Part shown: piece by piece, positions 36,602 through 45,097 of the stretch
Layout: every line of letters begins with the position of its first letter
How positions within the stretch are numbered: the first letter of the stretch is position 1
Source: CAWEYO01 sp963813315
GTDB lineage: Bacteria; Pseudomonadota; Alphaproteobacteria; Rhizobiales; Rhizobiaceae
Assembly: GCA_963813315.1 (NCBI GenBank)
Contig: CAWEYO010000013.1
Location: forward strand, 248,001 to 312,000
Length of the DNA: 64,000 nucleotides
Direction of reading: 5' to 3'
The notes under the pieces: model-generated
What the model saw: the letters and a program-made list of their open reading frames with translations, nothing else
Told to the model about the DNA's origin: nothing
Database searches by the model: none
Translations under genes and position numbers: made by a program

Positions 36602-39600
36602 ATGAGCGGAAGATGGGATTTCTGGATCGATCGCGGCGGCACGTTCACCGACATCATCGGCCGCGATCCCGATGGCCGGCTGCATCCGCGCAAGCTGCTT
36701 TCTGAAAACCCCGAAGCCTATCGCGACGCTGCCATCCAGGGAATTCGCGATCTGCTCGGCGTCGCTTCCGGCGCGCCGATTCCCGCCGGGCTCGTCGGCG
36801 ACATCAAGATGGGCACCACTGTTGCCACCAACGCGCTGCTCGAACGCAAGGGCGACCGTGTGCTCCTGTTGATCACCAAGGGCTTTCGCGATGCGCTGCG
36901 CATCGCATATCAGGCGCGGCCCGACATTTTCGCCAAGGAGATCATCCTTCCCGAGCAGCTCCATGAGCGCGTGATCGAAGTCGAGGAGCGCGTCCGCGCG
37001 GACGGCGTCATCGAGACGAAGCTCGATCTTGATGCCGTGCGCCCGCTGATCGAACAGGCGAAAGGGGACGGCATCGATGCAGTCGCCATCGTGTTCATGC
37101 ACTCCTGGAAATATCCCGAGCATGAGGTCGCGGCTGGCAGTCTCTGCCGCGAAATCGGTTTCCGCCAGCTCTCTGTCAGCCATGAAGTTTCGCCGCTGGT
37201 AAAGCTCGTCGGCCGTGGCGACACGACCGTGGTCGACGCCTATCTCTCGCCGATCCTCGCTCGATATGTTCAGCAGGTTGCGGGCGAGCTGGGGATCGAT
37301 CCTGCCCTTCCGGCGCCATCTCCAACCGGCCGTTCCAGCCGCCCTCCCCGCAAGGGTGAAGCCGACGCCCCCCGCCTGATGTTCATGATGTCTTCCGGCG
37401 GCCTGACGGCGGCGGACATGTTCCAGGGCAAGGACGCCCTGCTCTCCGGCCCGGCAGGCGGCGTGGTCGGGATGGTGGAAACGGCGAAGCTTGCCGGTTT
37501 CGCCAAGGTTATCGGCTTCGACATGGGCGGCACATCCACCGACGTCGCCCACTATGACGGAGAATACGAGCGCGCTTTCGATACCGAAGTGGCCGGTGTG
37601 CGGGTTCGCGCACCGATGATGCGCATCCATACGGTTGCCGCGGGCGGCGGTTCTATTCTGCACTTCGACGGCAGTCGCTACCGCGCCGGCCCGGACTCTG
37701 CCGGCGCCAGCCCCGGCCCCGCCTGCTATCGGCGCGGGGGACCGCTCGCCGTGACCGACGCCAACGTCATGCTGGGCAAACTGCAGCCGGAATTCTTCCC
37801 CGCGATCTTCGGGCGCGAGCAAAACCAGCCGCTGGACATCAATGTCGTGCGCGAGAAATTCACAGCACTCGCCGCAGATATAGGCGATGGCCGCAGCCCG
37901 GAGGCGGTGGCCGAAGGCTTTGTGACGATTGCCGTCGAGAACATGGCGAATGCCATCAAGAAAATATCGGTCCAGCGCGGTTACGACGTCACCGAATATC
38001 TCCTGAACTGCTTCGGCGGCGCAGGCGGTCAACATGCCTGCCTCGTCGCCGATGCGCTCGGGATGGAGTCGGTGCTGATCCACCCCTTCTCGGGTCTGCT
38101 TTCAGCCTACGGTATCGGCCTTGCCTCCGTCTTCGCGTCACGTCAGCAGGCGCTGATGAAGCCGCTGGCAGCGGAGTTGGCCGCCGCGCTGGAAGAACTG
38201 ATCGGCCAGTTGCGTGAAGCCGTGGTGAGCGAACTCGCGGGCCAGGGCATCGCGCCGGAGGATGCCTCGTGGCGGACGGTTCTGCAGATTCGGTACGACG
38301 GCACCGATACGCCTCTGCCGGTCAATCTCGAAGGACTGGCGCTTGAAAAGGCCCGGCGCGATTTCGAGGCCGCGCACAAGGCGCAGTTCGGCTTCATTTA
38401 CGACGACAAGCCGATGATCATCGAAGCCGTCGGGGTCGAAGGCGTCGACAAACGCAGGAGGGGGCGCGACGAACAGGATCATCCCGTTACCTCAAGCCGT
38501 CCGGTGGCCGGAGAAAAGCGCGAGATTTTCTGTGAGGGCGCGTGGCATGAAGCCGGCATCTTCCGCCGCGAGGCGCTAGAACCCGGCCACAAGGTATCCG
38601 GCCCCGCTCTGGTCATCGAAAGTCATCAGACCATCGTCGTCGAACCGGGCTGGCAGGCCGAGATCACCGCAAAGGACCACGTGCTGATGCGCCGCGTCGA
38701 AAAGAAGCGCCGGCAGGCGGCACTGGGCACCGAGGCCGATCCGGTCATGCTCGAGGTCTTCAACAATCTGTTCATGTCGATTGCCGAGCAGATGGGTGTA
38801 ACGCTTCAGAACACCGCCTATTCAGTGAACATCAAGGAGCGCCTCGACTTTTCGTGCGCGGTCTTCGACCGCGACGGCGCGCTTGTCGCCAATGCACCGC
38901 ATATGCCTGTGCATCTCGGGTCCATGGACCGTTCCGTGGAGACCATCATCCGCCTCAACGAGGGCGATATCCATCCGGGCGACGTCTTCGCGCTCAACGC
39001 GCCCTACAACGGCGGCACGCATCTGCCGGACATCACGGTGGTCACGCCTGTTTTCGACGACGCGGGCAAGGAAATCCTCTTCTACTCCGCCTCACGGGGA
39101 CATCATGCCGATGTCGGCGGCACCGCACCGGGCTCCATGACGCCGCTTGCCACGACGGTTGACGAAGAGGGCGTGCTGTTCGACAACTTCCGCATCGTGG
39201 AGCGCGGCCGCTTTCGCGAGGCGGAGCTGGAGAAGCTGCTCACGGACCACCCCTACCCTGCCCGCAATCCTTACCAGAACATTGCCGATCTTAAGGCGCA
39301 GATCGCGGCCAACGAGAAGGGCGTGGCGGAGCTCCGCAAGATGGTCGCGCATTTCGGGCTCGACGTCGTCAACGCCTATATGGGCCATGTCCAGGACAAC
39401 GCGGCCGAAAGCGTGCGCCGTGTGCTGGAGCGTTTGCCCGACATCGCGGAATACGAATATCCAACCGACACCGGGCAAGTGATCAAAGTGAAGATCACAA
39501 TCGATCGCGAAAAGCGCGAGGCGACGGTCGACTTCACCGGCACTTCGCCGGTGATGAAAAACAACTTCAACGCACCGGAGCCGGTGGCCCGCGCGGCGGT

Positions 39601-40282
39601 GCTCTATGCCTTCCGAGTGATGGTCGAGGACCAGATCCCGATGAACGCCGGCTGCTTGCGCCCAATCCGCGTTATCATTCCGGACGGCTGCATGCTGCGG
39701 CCGAGCTACCCGGCGGCAGTCGTCGCCGGCAATGTCGAAACCTCGCAGCACGTCACCAACGCGCTGTTCGGCGCCATGGGTGCGCTCGCCAACGCTCAAG
39801 GTACGATGAACAACCTCACCTTCGGCAACAACAAGTACCAGTACTATGAGACGATCTGCTCCGGTTCGCCGGCCGGCCGGATGAACAGCGGCCGCGGCTT
39901 CAACGGCACCTCCGGCGTCCACACCCACATGACAAACTCGCGGCTGACCGATCCGGAAATCCTCGAGCTTCGCTTCCCTGTCCTGCTGGAGGACTTCCAT
40001 ATCCGGGAAGGCTCCGGCGGCAAGGGCAAATGGAGAGCCGGCGACGGTACCCGCCGCACCATCCGCTTCCTTCAGAAGATGGAATGCGCCATCCTGTCCT
40101 CGCACCGATCGCATGCGCCTCGCGGCGTCAACGGCGGCGGCGACGGCCAGACCGGCAGGACCGAAATCCGCCGTGTCGACGGCACCCTCGAAACGCTGAA
40201 GGCTTGCGACCAGACCATGCTGGACGCCGGCGAGGCGGTTATCGTAACAACGCCCACGTCGGGAGGTTTTGAACGCCCATAG
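36602..40282 (+). CDS. 5-oxoprolinase (ATP-hydrolysing), HyuA-HyuB fusion
   Basis: Encodes 1226 residues. The first ~690 are the hydantoinase A/oxoprolinase part with WIDRGGTFTDIIG at residues 8-20 and GFDMGGTSTDVAH near 305. The rest is the HyuB part starting near DPVMLEVFNNLFMS, with ASRGHHADVGG and NFNAPEPVARAAV. The fused length equals eukaryote-type 5-oxoprolinase, which converts 5-oxo-L-proline to glutamate. A short Pro/Arg-rich insert (about residues 238-258) looks added. Other fused hydantoinases cannot be excluded. Confidence 0.9.
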   Translation: MSGRWDFWIDRGGTFTDIIGRDPDGRLHPRKLLSENPEAYRDAAIQGIRDLLGVASGAPIPAGLVGDIKMGTTVATNALLERKGDRVLLLITKGFRDALRIAYQARPDIFAKEIILPEQLHERVIEVEERVRADGVIETKLDLDAVRPLIEQAKGDGIDAVAIVFMHSWKYPEHEVAAGSLCREIGFRQLSVSHEVSPLVKLVGRGDTTVVDAYLSPILARYVQQVAGELGIDPALPAPSPTGRSSRPPRKGEADAPRLMFMMSSGGLTAADMFQGKDALLSGPAGGVVGMVETAKLAGFAKVIGFDMGGTSTDVAHYDGEYERAFDTEVAGVRVRAPMMRIHTVAAGGGSILHFDGSRYRAGPDSAGASPGPACYRRGGPLAVTDANVMLGKLQPEFFPAIFGREQNQPLDINVVREKFTALAADIGDGRSPEAVAEGFVTIAVENMANAIKKISVQRGYDVTEYLLNCFGGAGGQHACLVADALGMESVLIHPFSGLLSAYGIGLASVFASRQQALMKPLAAELAAALEELIGQLREAVVSELAGQGIAPEDASWRTVLQIRYDGTDTPLPVNLEGLALEKARRDFEAAHKAQFGFIYDDKPMIIEAVGVEGVDKRRRGRDEQDHPVTSSRPVAGEKREIFCEGAWHEAGIFRREALEPGHKVSGPALVIESHQTIVVEPGWQAEITAKDHVLMRRVEKKRRQAALGTEADPVMLEVFNNLFMSIAEQMGVTLQNTAYSVNIKERLDFSCAVFDRDGALVANAPHMPVHLGSMDRSVETIIRLNEGDIHPGDVFALNAPYNGGTHLPDITVVTPVFDDAGKEILFYSASRGHHADVGGTAPGSMTPLATTVDEEGVLFDNFRIVERGRFREAELEKLLTDHPYPARNPYQNIADLKAQIAANEKGVAELRKMVAHFGLDVVNAYMGHVQDNAAESVRRVLERLPDIAEYEYPTDTGQVIKVKITIDREKREATVDFTGTSPVMKNNFNAPEPVARAAVLYAFRVMVEDQIPMNAGCLRPIRVIIPDGCMLRPSYPAAVVAGNVETSQHVTNALFGAMGALANAQGTMNNLTFGNNKYQYYETICSGSPAGRMNSGRGFNGTSGVHTHMTNSRLTDPEILELRFPVLLEDFHIREGSGGKGKWRAGDGTRRTIRFLQKMECAILSSHRSHAPRGVNGGGDGQTGRTEIRRVDGTLETLKACDQTMLDAGEAVIVTTPTSGGFERP

Positions 40283-40359
40283 AACGCTTTCGTTCGTGCC
40301 TCGACCGTCGAGCGTTCACCCCTGCCACGCGACCGCAACTTTTCCTGCGGGTCGCTCGT

Positions 40360-40557
40360 TCACAATTGGCGCTCCCTGTCCTCGCGATAGCTGTCAAGCA
40401 GGTCCCTCGCCTCGATCAGTTTATCGACGGCCAGTTAGGCGACTGTTCCGATTGCGTTTTCCTGGTGCTCCGGAAGTTCCGAAGATGCCATGCCGATGGC
40501 TTCAACAAGAGCGCGGGCGTGAGCTATGACGTCCTCGGCATCGATCACCTTACACAT
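40360..40557 (-). pseudogene. Small helical ORF with in-frame stop
   Basis: From an ATG at 40557 the frame encodes KVIDAEDVIAHARALVEAIG and continues to TAA at 40435-40437 (codon 41). The same frame resumes with AVDKLIEARDLLDSYRED up to TGA at 40360. The two halves together look like one helical protein of about 65 residues broken by a nonsense change. Such short helical proteins occur in rhizobial accessory regions. No function can be given. Confidence 0.4.
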
Positions 40558-40627
40558 CGTCTTGAGCCTTGCGGCGGAGAATGTCAGGCAAGCCTCCGGC
40601 GGCTGCCCCAAATAGTGCTCTGGGCAT
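40550..40627 (-). CDS. Possible 25-residue leader ORF
   Basis: The frame ATG 40627 to TAA 40550 encodes 25 residues (MPRALFGAAAGGLPDILRRK...). GGAAGGG lies about seven bases upstream. Its stop overlaps the ATG of the next small ORF (ATGTGTAA), so the two could be coupled or be one gene with a frameshift. Divergent from the XRE gene. Confidence 0.35.
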   Translation of the reverse strand: MPRALFGAAAGGLPDILRRKAQDDV

Positions 40628-40696
40628 TGTGGTTCCCTTCCGGGTTCGCTATCGATACGAAAAGTATTAGTTGGTAGTCGCTAGGTCCATGATACT

Positions 40697-40721
40697 ATCT
40701 GTACCATTAACGATACCAGAT
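40697..40721. promoter_or_regulatory. Possible XRE operator
   Basis: Imperfect inverted repeat ATCTGTA (40697) and TACCAGAT (40714) in an AT-rich intergenic stretch where GATAC recurs three times (about 40652, 40691, 40712). It lies between the XRE gene and the divergent small ORFs, a typical site for autoregulation. Confidence 0.35.
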
Positions 40722-40766
40722 GGTCTGTAAAGTCCTTTTTGCATCAAATAGGATCGTTTTGGCATC

Positions 40767-41006
40767 ATGAAGAAACTACAGTTGCGCGCAGCGCGAGCCG
40801 TTTTGGGGTGGTCTCAAGAGAGGTTGGCGCAGGAATCCGGCGTGTCTCTACCCACCATCAAGAGGCTTGAGCCAGGCGACGATCCAATGCGCGTTCGGTT
40901 GGACACGATCGAAAAGCTAAAGCACGCTCTACAAAATGCCGGAATAATTTTCATTGAAGGAAATGGGGAAGGACCAGGGGTCAGATTGCGAAAGAATGCA
41001 GGCTAA
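40767..41006 (+). CDS. Small XRE-family DNA-binding protein
   Basis: Encodes 79 residues consisting almost only of an HTH_3 domain: AARAVLGWSQERLAQESGVS for the first helices, then SLPTIKRLE as the recognition helix. The end, AGIIFIEGNGEGPGVRLRK, is a tail seen in many solitary rhizobial XRE regulators. No toxin or partner gene is intact nearby. Start context is AT-rich with a weak ribosome binding site. Followed by the family-C repeat array. Confidence 0.85.
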   Translation: MKKLQLRAARAVLGWSQERLAQESGVSLPTIKRLEPGDDPMRVRLDTIEKLKHALQNAGIIFIEGNGEGPGVRLRKNAG

Positions 41007-41023
41007 CAAAACGCCCGCCCCAC

Positions 41024-42140
41024 TCTCTTCGTCATCCCAGGGCGGAGCCGGAGCGCAGCGAAGGCGCAGACCCTGGGATCCATGCCTGAACATAAAGGCA
41101 GCGCGCGGCGGTCCAGAATGCCAACTGCCTCGCCCACGATGAGCGTTCCGGCATGGGTCCTCGGGTCAAGCCCGAGGATGACGATGCGGGGAGGGCTTCG
41201 GCAATCACAAGCGACAGCGATTGGCGCTCCGAACTCCTCGCCATCCCGTCCCACTCTCTTCGTCATCCCAGGGCGGAGCCGAAGCGCAGCGAAGGCGCAG
41301 ACCCTGGGATCCATGCCTGAACATGAAGGCAGTGCGCGGCGGTCCAGAATGCCAACTGCCTCGCCCACGATCAGCGTTCCGGCATGGGTCCTAGGGGCTC
41401 AAGCCCGAGGATGACGAAGTGGTGAGGGCTTCGGCCAATCACAAGCGACAGCGATTGGCGGCAGCGTTGGCCTCTTCATCATGCCAGAGCGGAAGCGCCC
41501 CCCTCTATCCCAGAGCGCAAACGTCCGTCTCTTCGTCATCCCGCCCCTCTCTCTTCGTCATCCCAGGGCGGAGCCGAAGCGCAGCGAAGGTGCAGACCCT
41601 GGGATCCATGCCTGAACATAAAGGCAGCGCGGCGGTCCAGAATGCCAACTGCCTCACCCACGATGAGCGTTCAGGCATGGGTCCTCGGGTCAAGCCCGAG
41701 GATGACGATGCGGGGAGGGCTTCGGCCGATCACAAGCGACAGCGATTGGCGGCAGCAGCGCCCGTCTCTGCCAGAGCGGAAGCGCCGCCCCTCTATCCCA
41801 GGGCGCAAACGTCCCTCCCTATCCCAGAGCAGAAACGCCGCCCCTCTCTCTTCGTCATCCCAGGGAGGAGCCGAAGCGCAGCGAAGGTGCAGACCCTGGG
41901 ATCCATGCCTGAACGCGGGGCAGCGCGCGGCGGTCCAGAGGCATGGGTCCTCGGGTCAAGCCCGAGGATGACGATGCGGGGAGGGCTTCGGCCAATCACA
42001 AGCGACAGCGATTGGCGTCCAACTCCTCGCCATCCCGCCCCTCTCTCTTCGTCATCTCAGGGCGGAGCCGAAGCGCAGCGAAGGTGCAGACCCTGGGATC
42101 CATGCCTGAACGCGGGGGCGGTGCGCAGCGGTCCAGAATG
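41024..42140 (-). repeat. Family-C repeat array, about five copies
   Basis: Tandem copies begin near 41024, 41255, 41550, 41847 and 42044; the fourth lacks an internal segment and the fifth is partial. Units read in the opposite orientation to the array at 31265-31815. Spacers contain short motifs such as CCAGAGCGGAAGCGCC. No gene is seen from 41007 to 42166. Confidence 0.88.
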
Positions 42141-42166
42141 TCACCGAGGACGACGAACGGTGCAGT

Positions 42167-42454
42167 TCACCATCCCGTCCCGCGAAACAGCTCGTTCCAG
42201 TCAGGATTTGCCTTCTCGATCATTTCGACTTTCCATTCGCGCCGCCAGCGCTTCAGCGATTTCTCGCGTTGGATGGCGTCGCGGACGTCGAAATACTCCT
42301 CGTACCAGACCAGCCGTTGCACCCCATGTCGCGCCGCGAAGCGTGAACCCTCACCATCCTTGTGTTCCGGAATACGGCGCCCCAAGTCGTTGGTCACGCC
42401 GATGTAGATCGTGCCGCGCTTCTGGCTCGCGATCATGTAAACATAGCCGGTCAT
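42167..42454 (-). CDS. GIY-YIG domain nuclease
   Basis: Encodes 95 residues, a single GIY-YIG domain: GYVYMIASQKRGTIYIGVTN at the start, the catalytic Arg in GRRIPEHK, and the closing REKSLKRWRREWK pattern. It belongs to the UvrC-like single-domain family (YhbQ type), of unsettled role. It starts right beyond a repeat array. Confidence 0.88.
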   Translation of the reverse strand: MTGYVYMIASQKRGTIYIGVTNDLGRRIPEHKDGEGSRFAARHGVQRLVWYEEYFDVRDAIQREKSLKRWRREWKVEMIEKANPDWNELFRGTGW

Positions 42455-42738
42455 GGCCAGACGATATCCACATCCTGTGTTGCCGGCAATCGACCACCTT
42501 GTTCGGGCATACGATCGATTCTATCGGAACGCAGACGTCTGGTCATCGAATTGCCGCCATTCATGATGCAAATTCGTTTTCGATCATGCGCCGTCAACCG
42601 AAAATCAACCTTGATCGGCGATGACACGATGATGCCGGTTGTTGACGTAGGGTGACCGCCGGCGCCCGAGCAATTGCAGCTCGGGTCGAGGAACGTCTGT
42701 ATGCCCGCTTCGGGCACGCGCGATCGGAGGGGAATACG

Positions 42739-43545
42739 ATGCGCTGTGGGGTGGTTTTTGCGGTTCTGGCCCTCACTGCCGGATGCACGACAGCCGACGA
42801 TCTTGTGCCCATCGCCGGGGGGAAAGACGTTTCGGTGACCAGCAAGGTCACGCTCGCCTATCCCCGTTTCAGCGACAACGATCCGCATGACTGGACGGGC
42901 AACACGCCTTGGCGCTATGCCGTGCACGGTGCCGACGTGTCGAAGTACCAGACGTCCGTAGACTGGCGGCAAGCCAAGGCCAGCGGCATTTCCTTCGCCT
43001 TTGTCAAGGCGACCGAGGGGGGTGACCGGGTCGACGATTTCTTCGCCGAGCACTGGAGTACCACCCGGGCGGCCGGTGTGCCCCGCAGCGCCTATCACTT
43101 CTACTATTTTTGCCGTCCTGCCGCTCAACAGGCCGCCTGGTTCATCCGCAATGTGCCTCGCGACAAGGCTGCCCTTCCGCCCGTGCTCGACATGGAATGG
43201 AACCCGCAGTCGCCGACCTGCAAGCTTCGCCCTCCGGCGCAAACCGTGCGCAGCGAAATGCGCACCTTCCTTGAAATCATTGAAAGACACTATGGCAAGA
43301 AGCCGATCATATACACGTCGGTCGATTTCTTTGACGACAACGGGCTCGCCACCTTCCACGGCTATCCGTATTGGCTTCGCTCCGTCGCCGGCCACCCGCG
43401 GGATAAGTACGGCGGACACCCCTTCACGTTCTGGCAGTACACCGGTACAGGGGTTGTTCCCGGTATCGATGGCAACGCAGACATCAGCGTGTTCAACGGC
43501 AGTGAAGCGGCATGGAGGAAGTGGCTAGCGGCAAATACCCGCTAA
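42739..43545 (+). CDS. GH25 family lysozyme lipoprotein
   Basis: Encodes 268 residues. A signal peptide ends in lipobox LTAGC. The GH25 barrel shows GADVSKYQTSVDW at its start, the catalytic acidic pair in VLDMEWNP, and FWQYTGTG near the end. It should cleave the glycan of peptidoglycan. GGAGG at 42726-42730 fixes the start at 42739; the frame is open farther upstream. Confidence 0.92.
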   Translation: MRCGVVFAVLALTAGCTTADDLVPIAGGKDVSVTSKVTLAYPRFSDNDPHDWTGNTPWRYAVHGADVSKYQTSVDWRQAKASGISFAFVKATEGGDRVDDFFAEHWSTTRAAGVPRSAYHFYYFCRPAAQQAAWFIRNVPRDKAALPPVLDMEWNPQSPTCKLRPPAQTVRSEMRTFLEIIERHYGKKPIIYTSVDFFDDNGLATFHGYPYWLRSVAGHPRDKYGGHPFTFWQYTGTGVVPGIDGNADISVFNGSEAAWRKWLAANTR

Positions 43546-43611
43546 TGCATGTCGCCCAAAAGTGCGCAGCGGTTTTGGGACAACGACATGCACACAAACA
43601 ATAGCCTAAAG
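43545..43611. repeat. Family-A 67 bp repeat, copy 2
   Basis: Inverted relative to 461-527, with three differences. It begins at the last base of the GH25 stop codon. It is followed at 43613-43652 by a partial family-B-like core (GAGCCGGTTTCGGGAAAAAC). Confidence 0.8.
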
Positions 43612-43696
43612 CGAGAGCCGGTTTCGGGAAAAACCGATGCTCGAAAGGCTCTTCAGAGCCTGAACGAAATTCCCGACAGAACTGGAGACGGGGACA

Positions 43697-44876
43697 ATGA
43701 CTTTGCGTATGACGGCGCTGGCGACGCTATTGGCGGCCACGGCGGCCCCATCGGCGTGGGCCCAGCAATGCGGCGGCGATTTCGAGGCGTGGAAACAGGT
43801 GCTCGCCGGCGAGGCGCGGCAGGCAGGCGTCGGCGAACGCGGACTGGCGGCCCTGGAGAACGCGCAAACAAGCGAAGCCGTGTTGAAGCGCGACCGCGCG
43901 CAAGGCGTTTTCACGCAGACATTCGCGGAATTTTCCAGCCGTATGATCAACGAGTACCGGTTGACGCAAGGCGCTGCAAATCTGGCCAAGTATGCCGACG
44001 TGTTTGACCGCGCGGAACACGACTTCGGCGTGCCGGGTCCGGTGATTGCCGCCTTTTGGGCGCTGGAGACGGATTTCGGCGCCGTTCAGGGCGATTTCAA
44101 CACGCTCAACTCGCTGGTGACGCTCGCGCATGATTGCCGCAGGCCGGAATTGTTCCGGCCACATGTCGTTCCAATGCTCACCCTGATCGATCGCGGCACG
44201 CTGCCCGCCGACACCAAGGGTGCCTGGGCCGGAGAGATCGGGCAGACCCAGATCCTTCCTGCCGACTATCTGGCGAGCGGCGTCGACGGCGATGGCGACG
44301 GGAAGGTCGACCTGCGCGGCAGCGCGCCCGATGCAATCTTGACGACGGCCAACAAGATTTCAGTCGCGCGGCTGGAAGCGCGGCGAACCCTGGATTCAGG
44401 AGGTCCGAATTCCGGACCAGCTTCCCTGGGAGCAGACCGGTCGCCTGAACAAGCTGCCGCTTTCCAAGTGGGCCGAATGGGGAGTGACGAACCGCGACGG
44501 GACCCCGCTCAAGGACAACGGGCTCAGCGCCGGCCTCGTGCTTCCGATGGGCCACAAGGGGCCTGCCTTCCTGAGCTATGAAAACTACGACCTCTATTTC
44601 GAGTGGAACCAGTCTTTCATCTATACGCTGACCGCAGCTCACCTTGCCTCCCGCTTCGCCGGCGATCCAGCATTCGACCGCCGCAACCCTGAAGAGGGCC
44701 TGGTCGGCGCGACAATGAAGCTGTTGCAGCATAAGCTTGCCCAGCTCGGGCATGACGTTGGCAAGATCGACGGCGTTCTGGGGGTCAGCACGCGCGAGGC
44801 CGTGCGCAAGGAACAGATGCGCCTCGGCCTTCCGGTCGATGGCTGGCCTACGCCGGCGCTGCTGGCGAATTTGTGA
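43697..44876 (+). pseudogene. MltB-type lytic murein transglycosylase, frameshifted as read
   Basis: The first frame has a signal peptide (AAPSAWAQQ) and the SLT_2 domain: FWALETDFGAVQGDF with the catalytic Glu, then GEIGQTQILPADYL. After TTANKIS near 44360 it loses similarity, and a frame offset by one base resumes with RGWKRGEPWIQEV and runs to the stop at 44876. That second frame carries the rest of SLT_2 and a PG_binding_1 domain (VGKIDGVLGVSTREAV). One extra base at about 44360-44370 explains it. The repaired protein would be about 392 residues, normal for the family. Confidence 0.85.
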
Positions 44877-44884
44877 TTAGCGAC

Positions 44885-45093
44885 TAGAGCATCGGACCCG
44901 AAAGTGGGTACCGGTTTCGGGAAAAATCCGATGCTCAAACAAAGAGATAGAGCAGCAGCAGCGATCCCATCGATGCATCCGCTGCTCTAGAGCATTTTGC
45001 AGCCAAGTGGAATCACTTGGCGTCGCAAGAATGCGGTAAAACAAAGAGATAGAGCGGATGCATGGGTCCGTATCGATGCATCCGCTGCTCTAG
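44885..45093. repeat. Compound intergenic repeats incl. family-B copy 3
   Basis: A family-B palindrome at 44885-44957, inverted versus 9788-9855. Next comes another palindromic unit (AAGTGGAATCACTTGGCG, about 44988-45055). Two tracts recur: AAACAAAGAGATAGAGC, and a perfect 22 bp repeat at 44969-44990 and 45072-45093. Fills the gap between two genes. Confidence 0.85.
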
Positions 45094-45097
45094 ATTT

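Noticed and set aside
37310..37375. Insertion element inside the 5-oxoprolinase gene
   Set aside because: Only a short in-frame Pro/Arg-rich stretch between conserved parts; the frame is intact and no inverted ends are seen.
41024..42140. CRISPR-like array
   Set aside because: Units are ~200 bp, imperfect and contain palindromes with related spacers; no cas genes. It is an intergenic repeat family.
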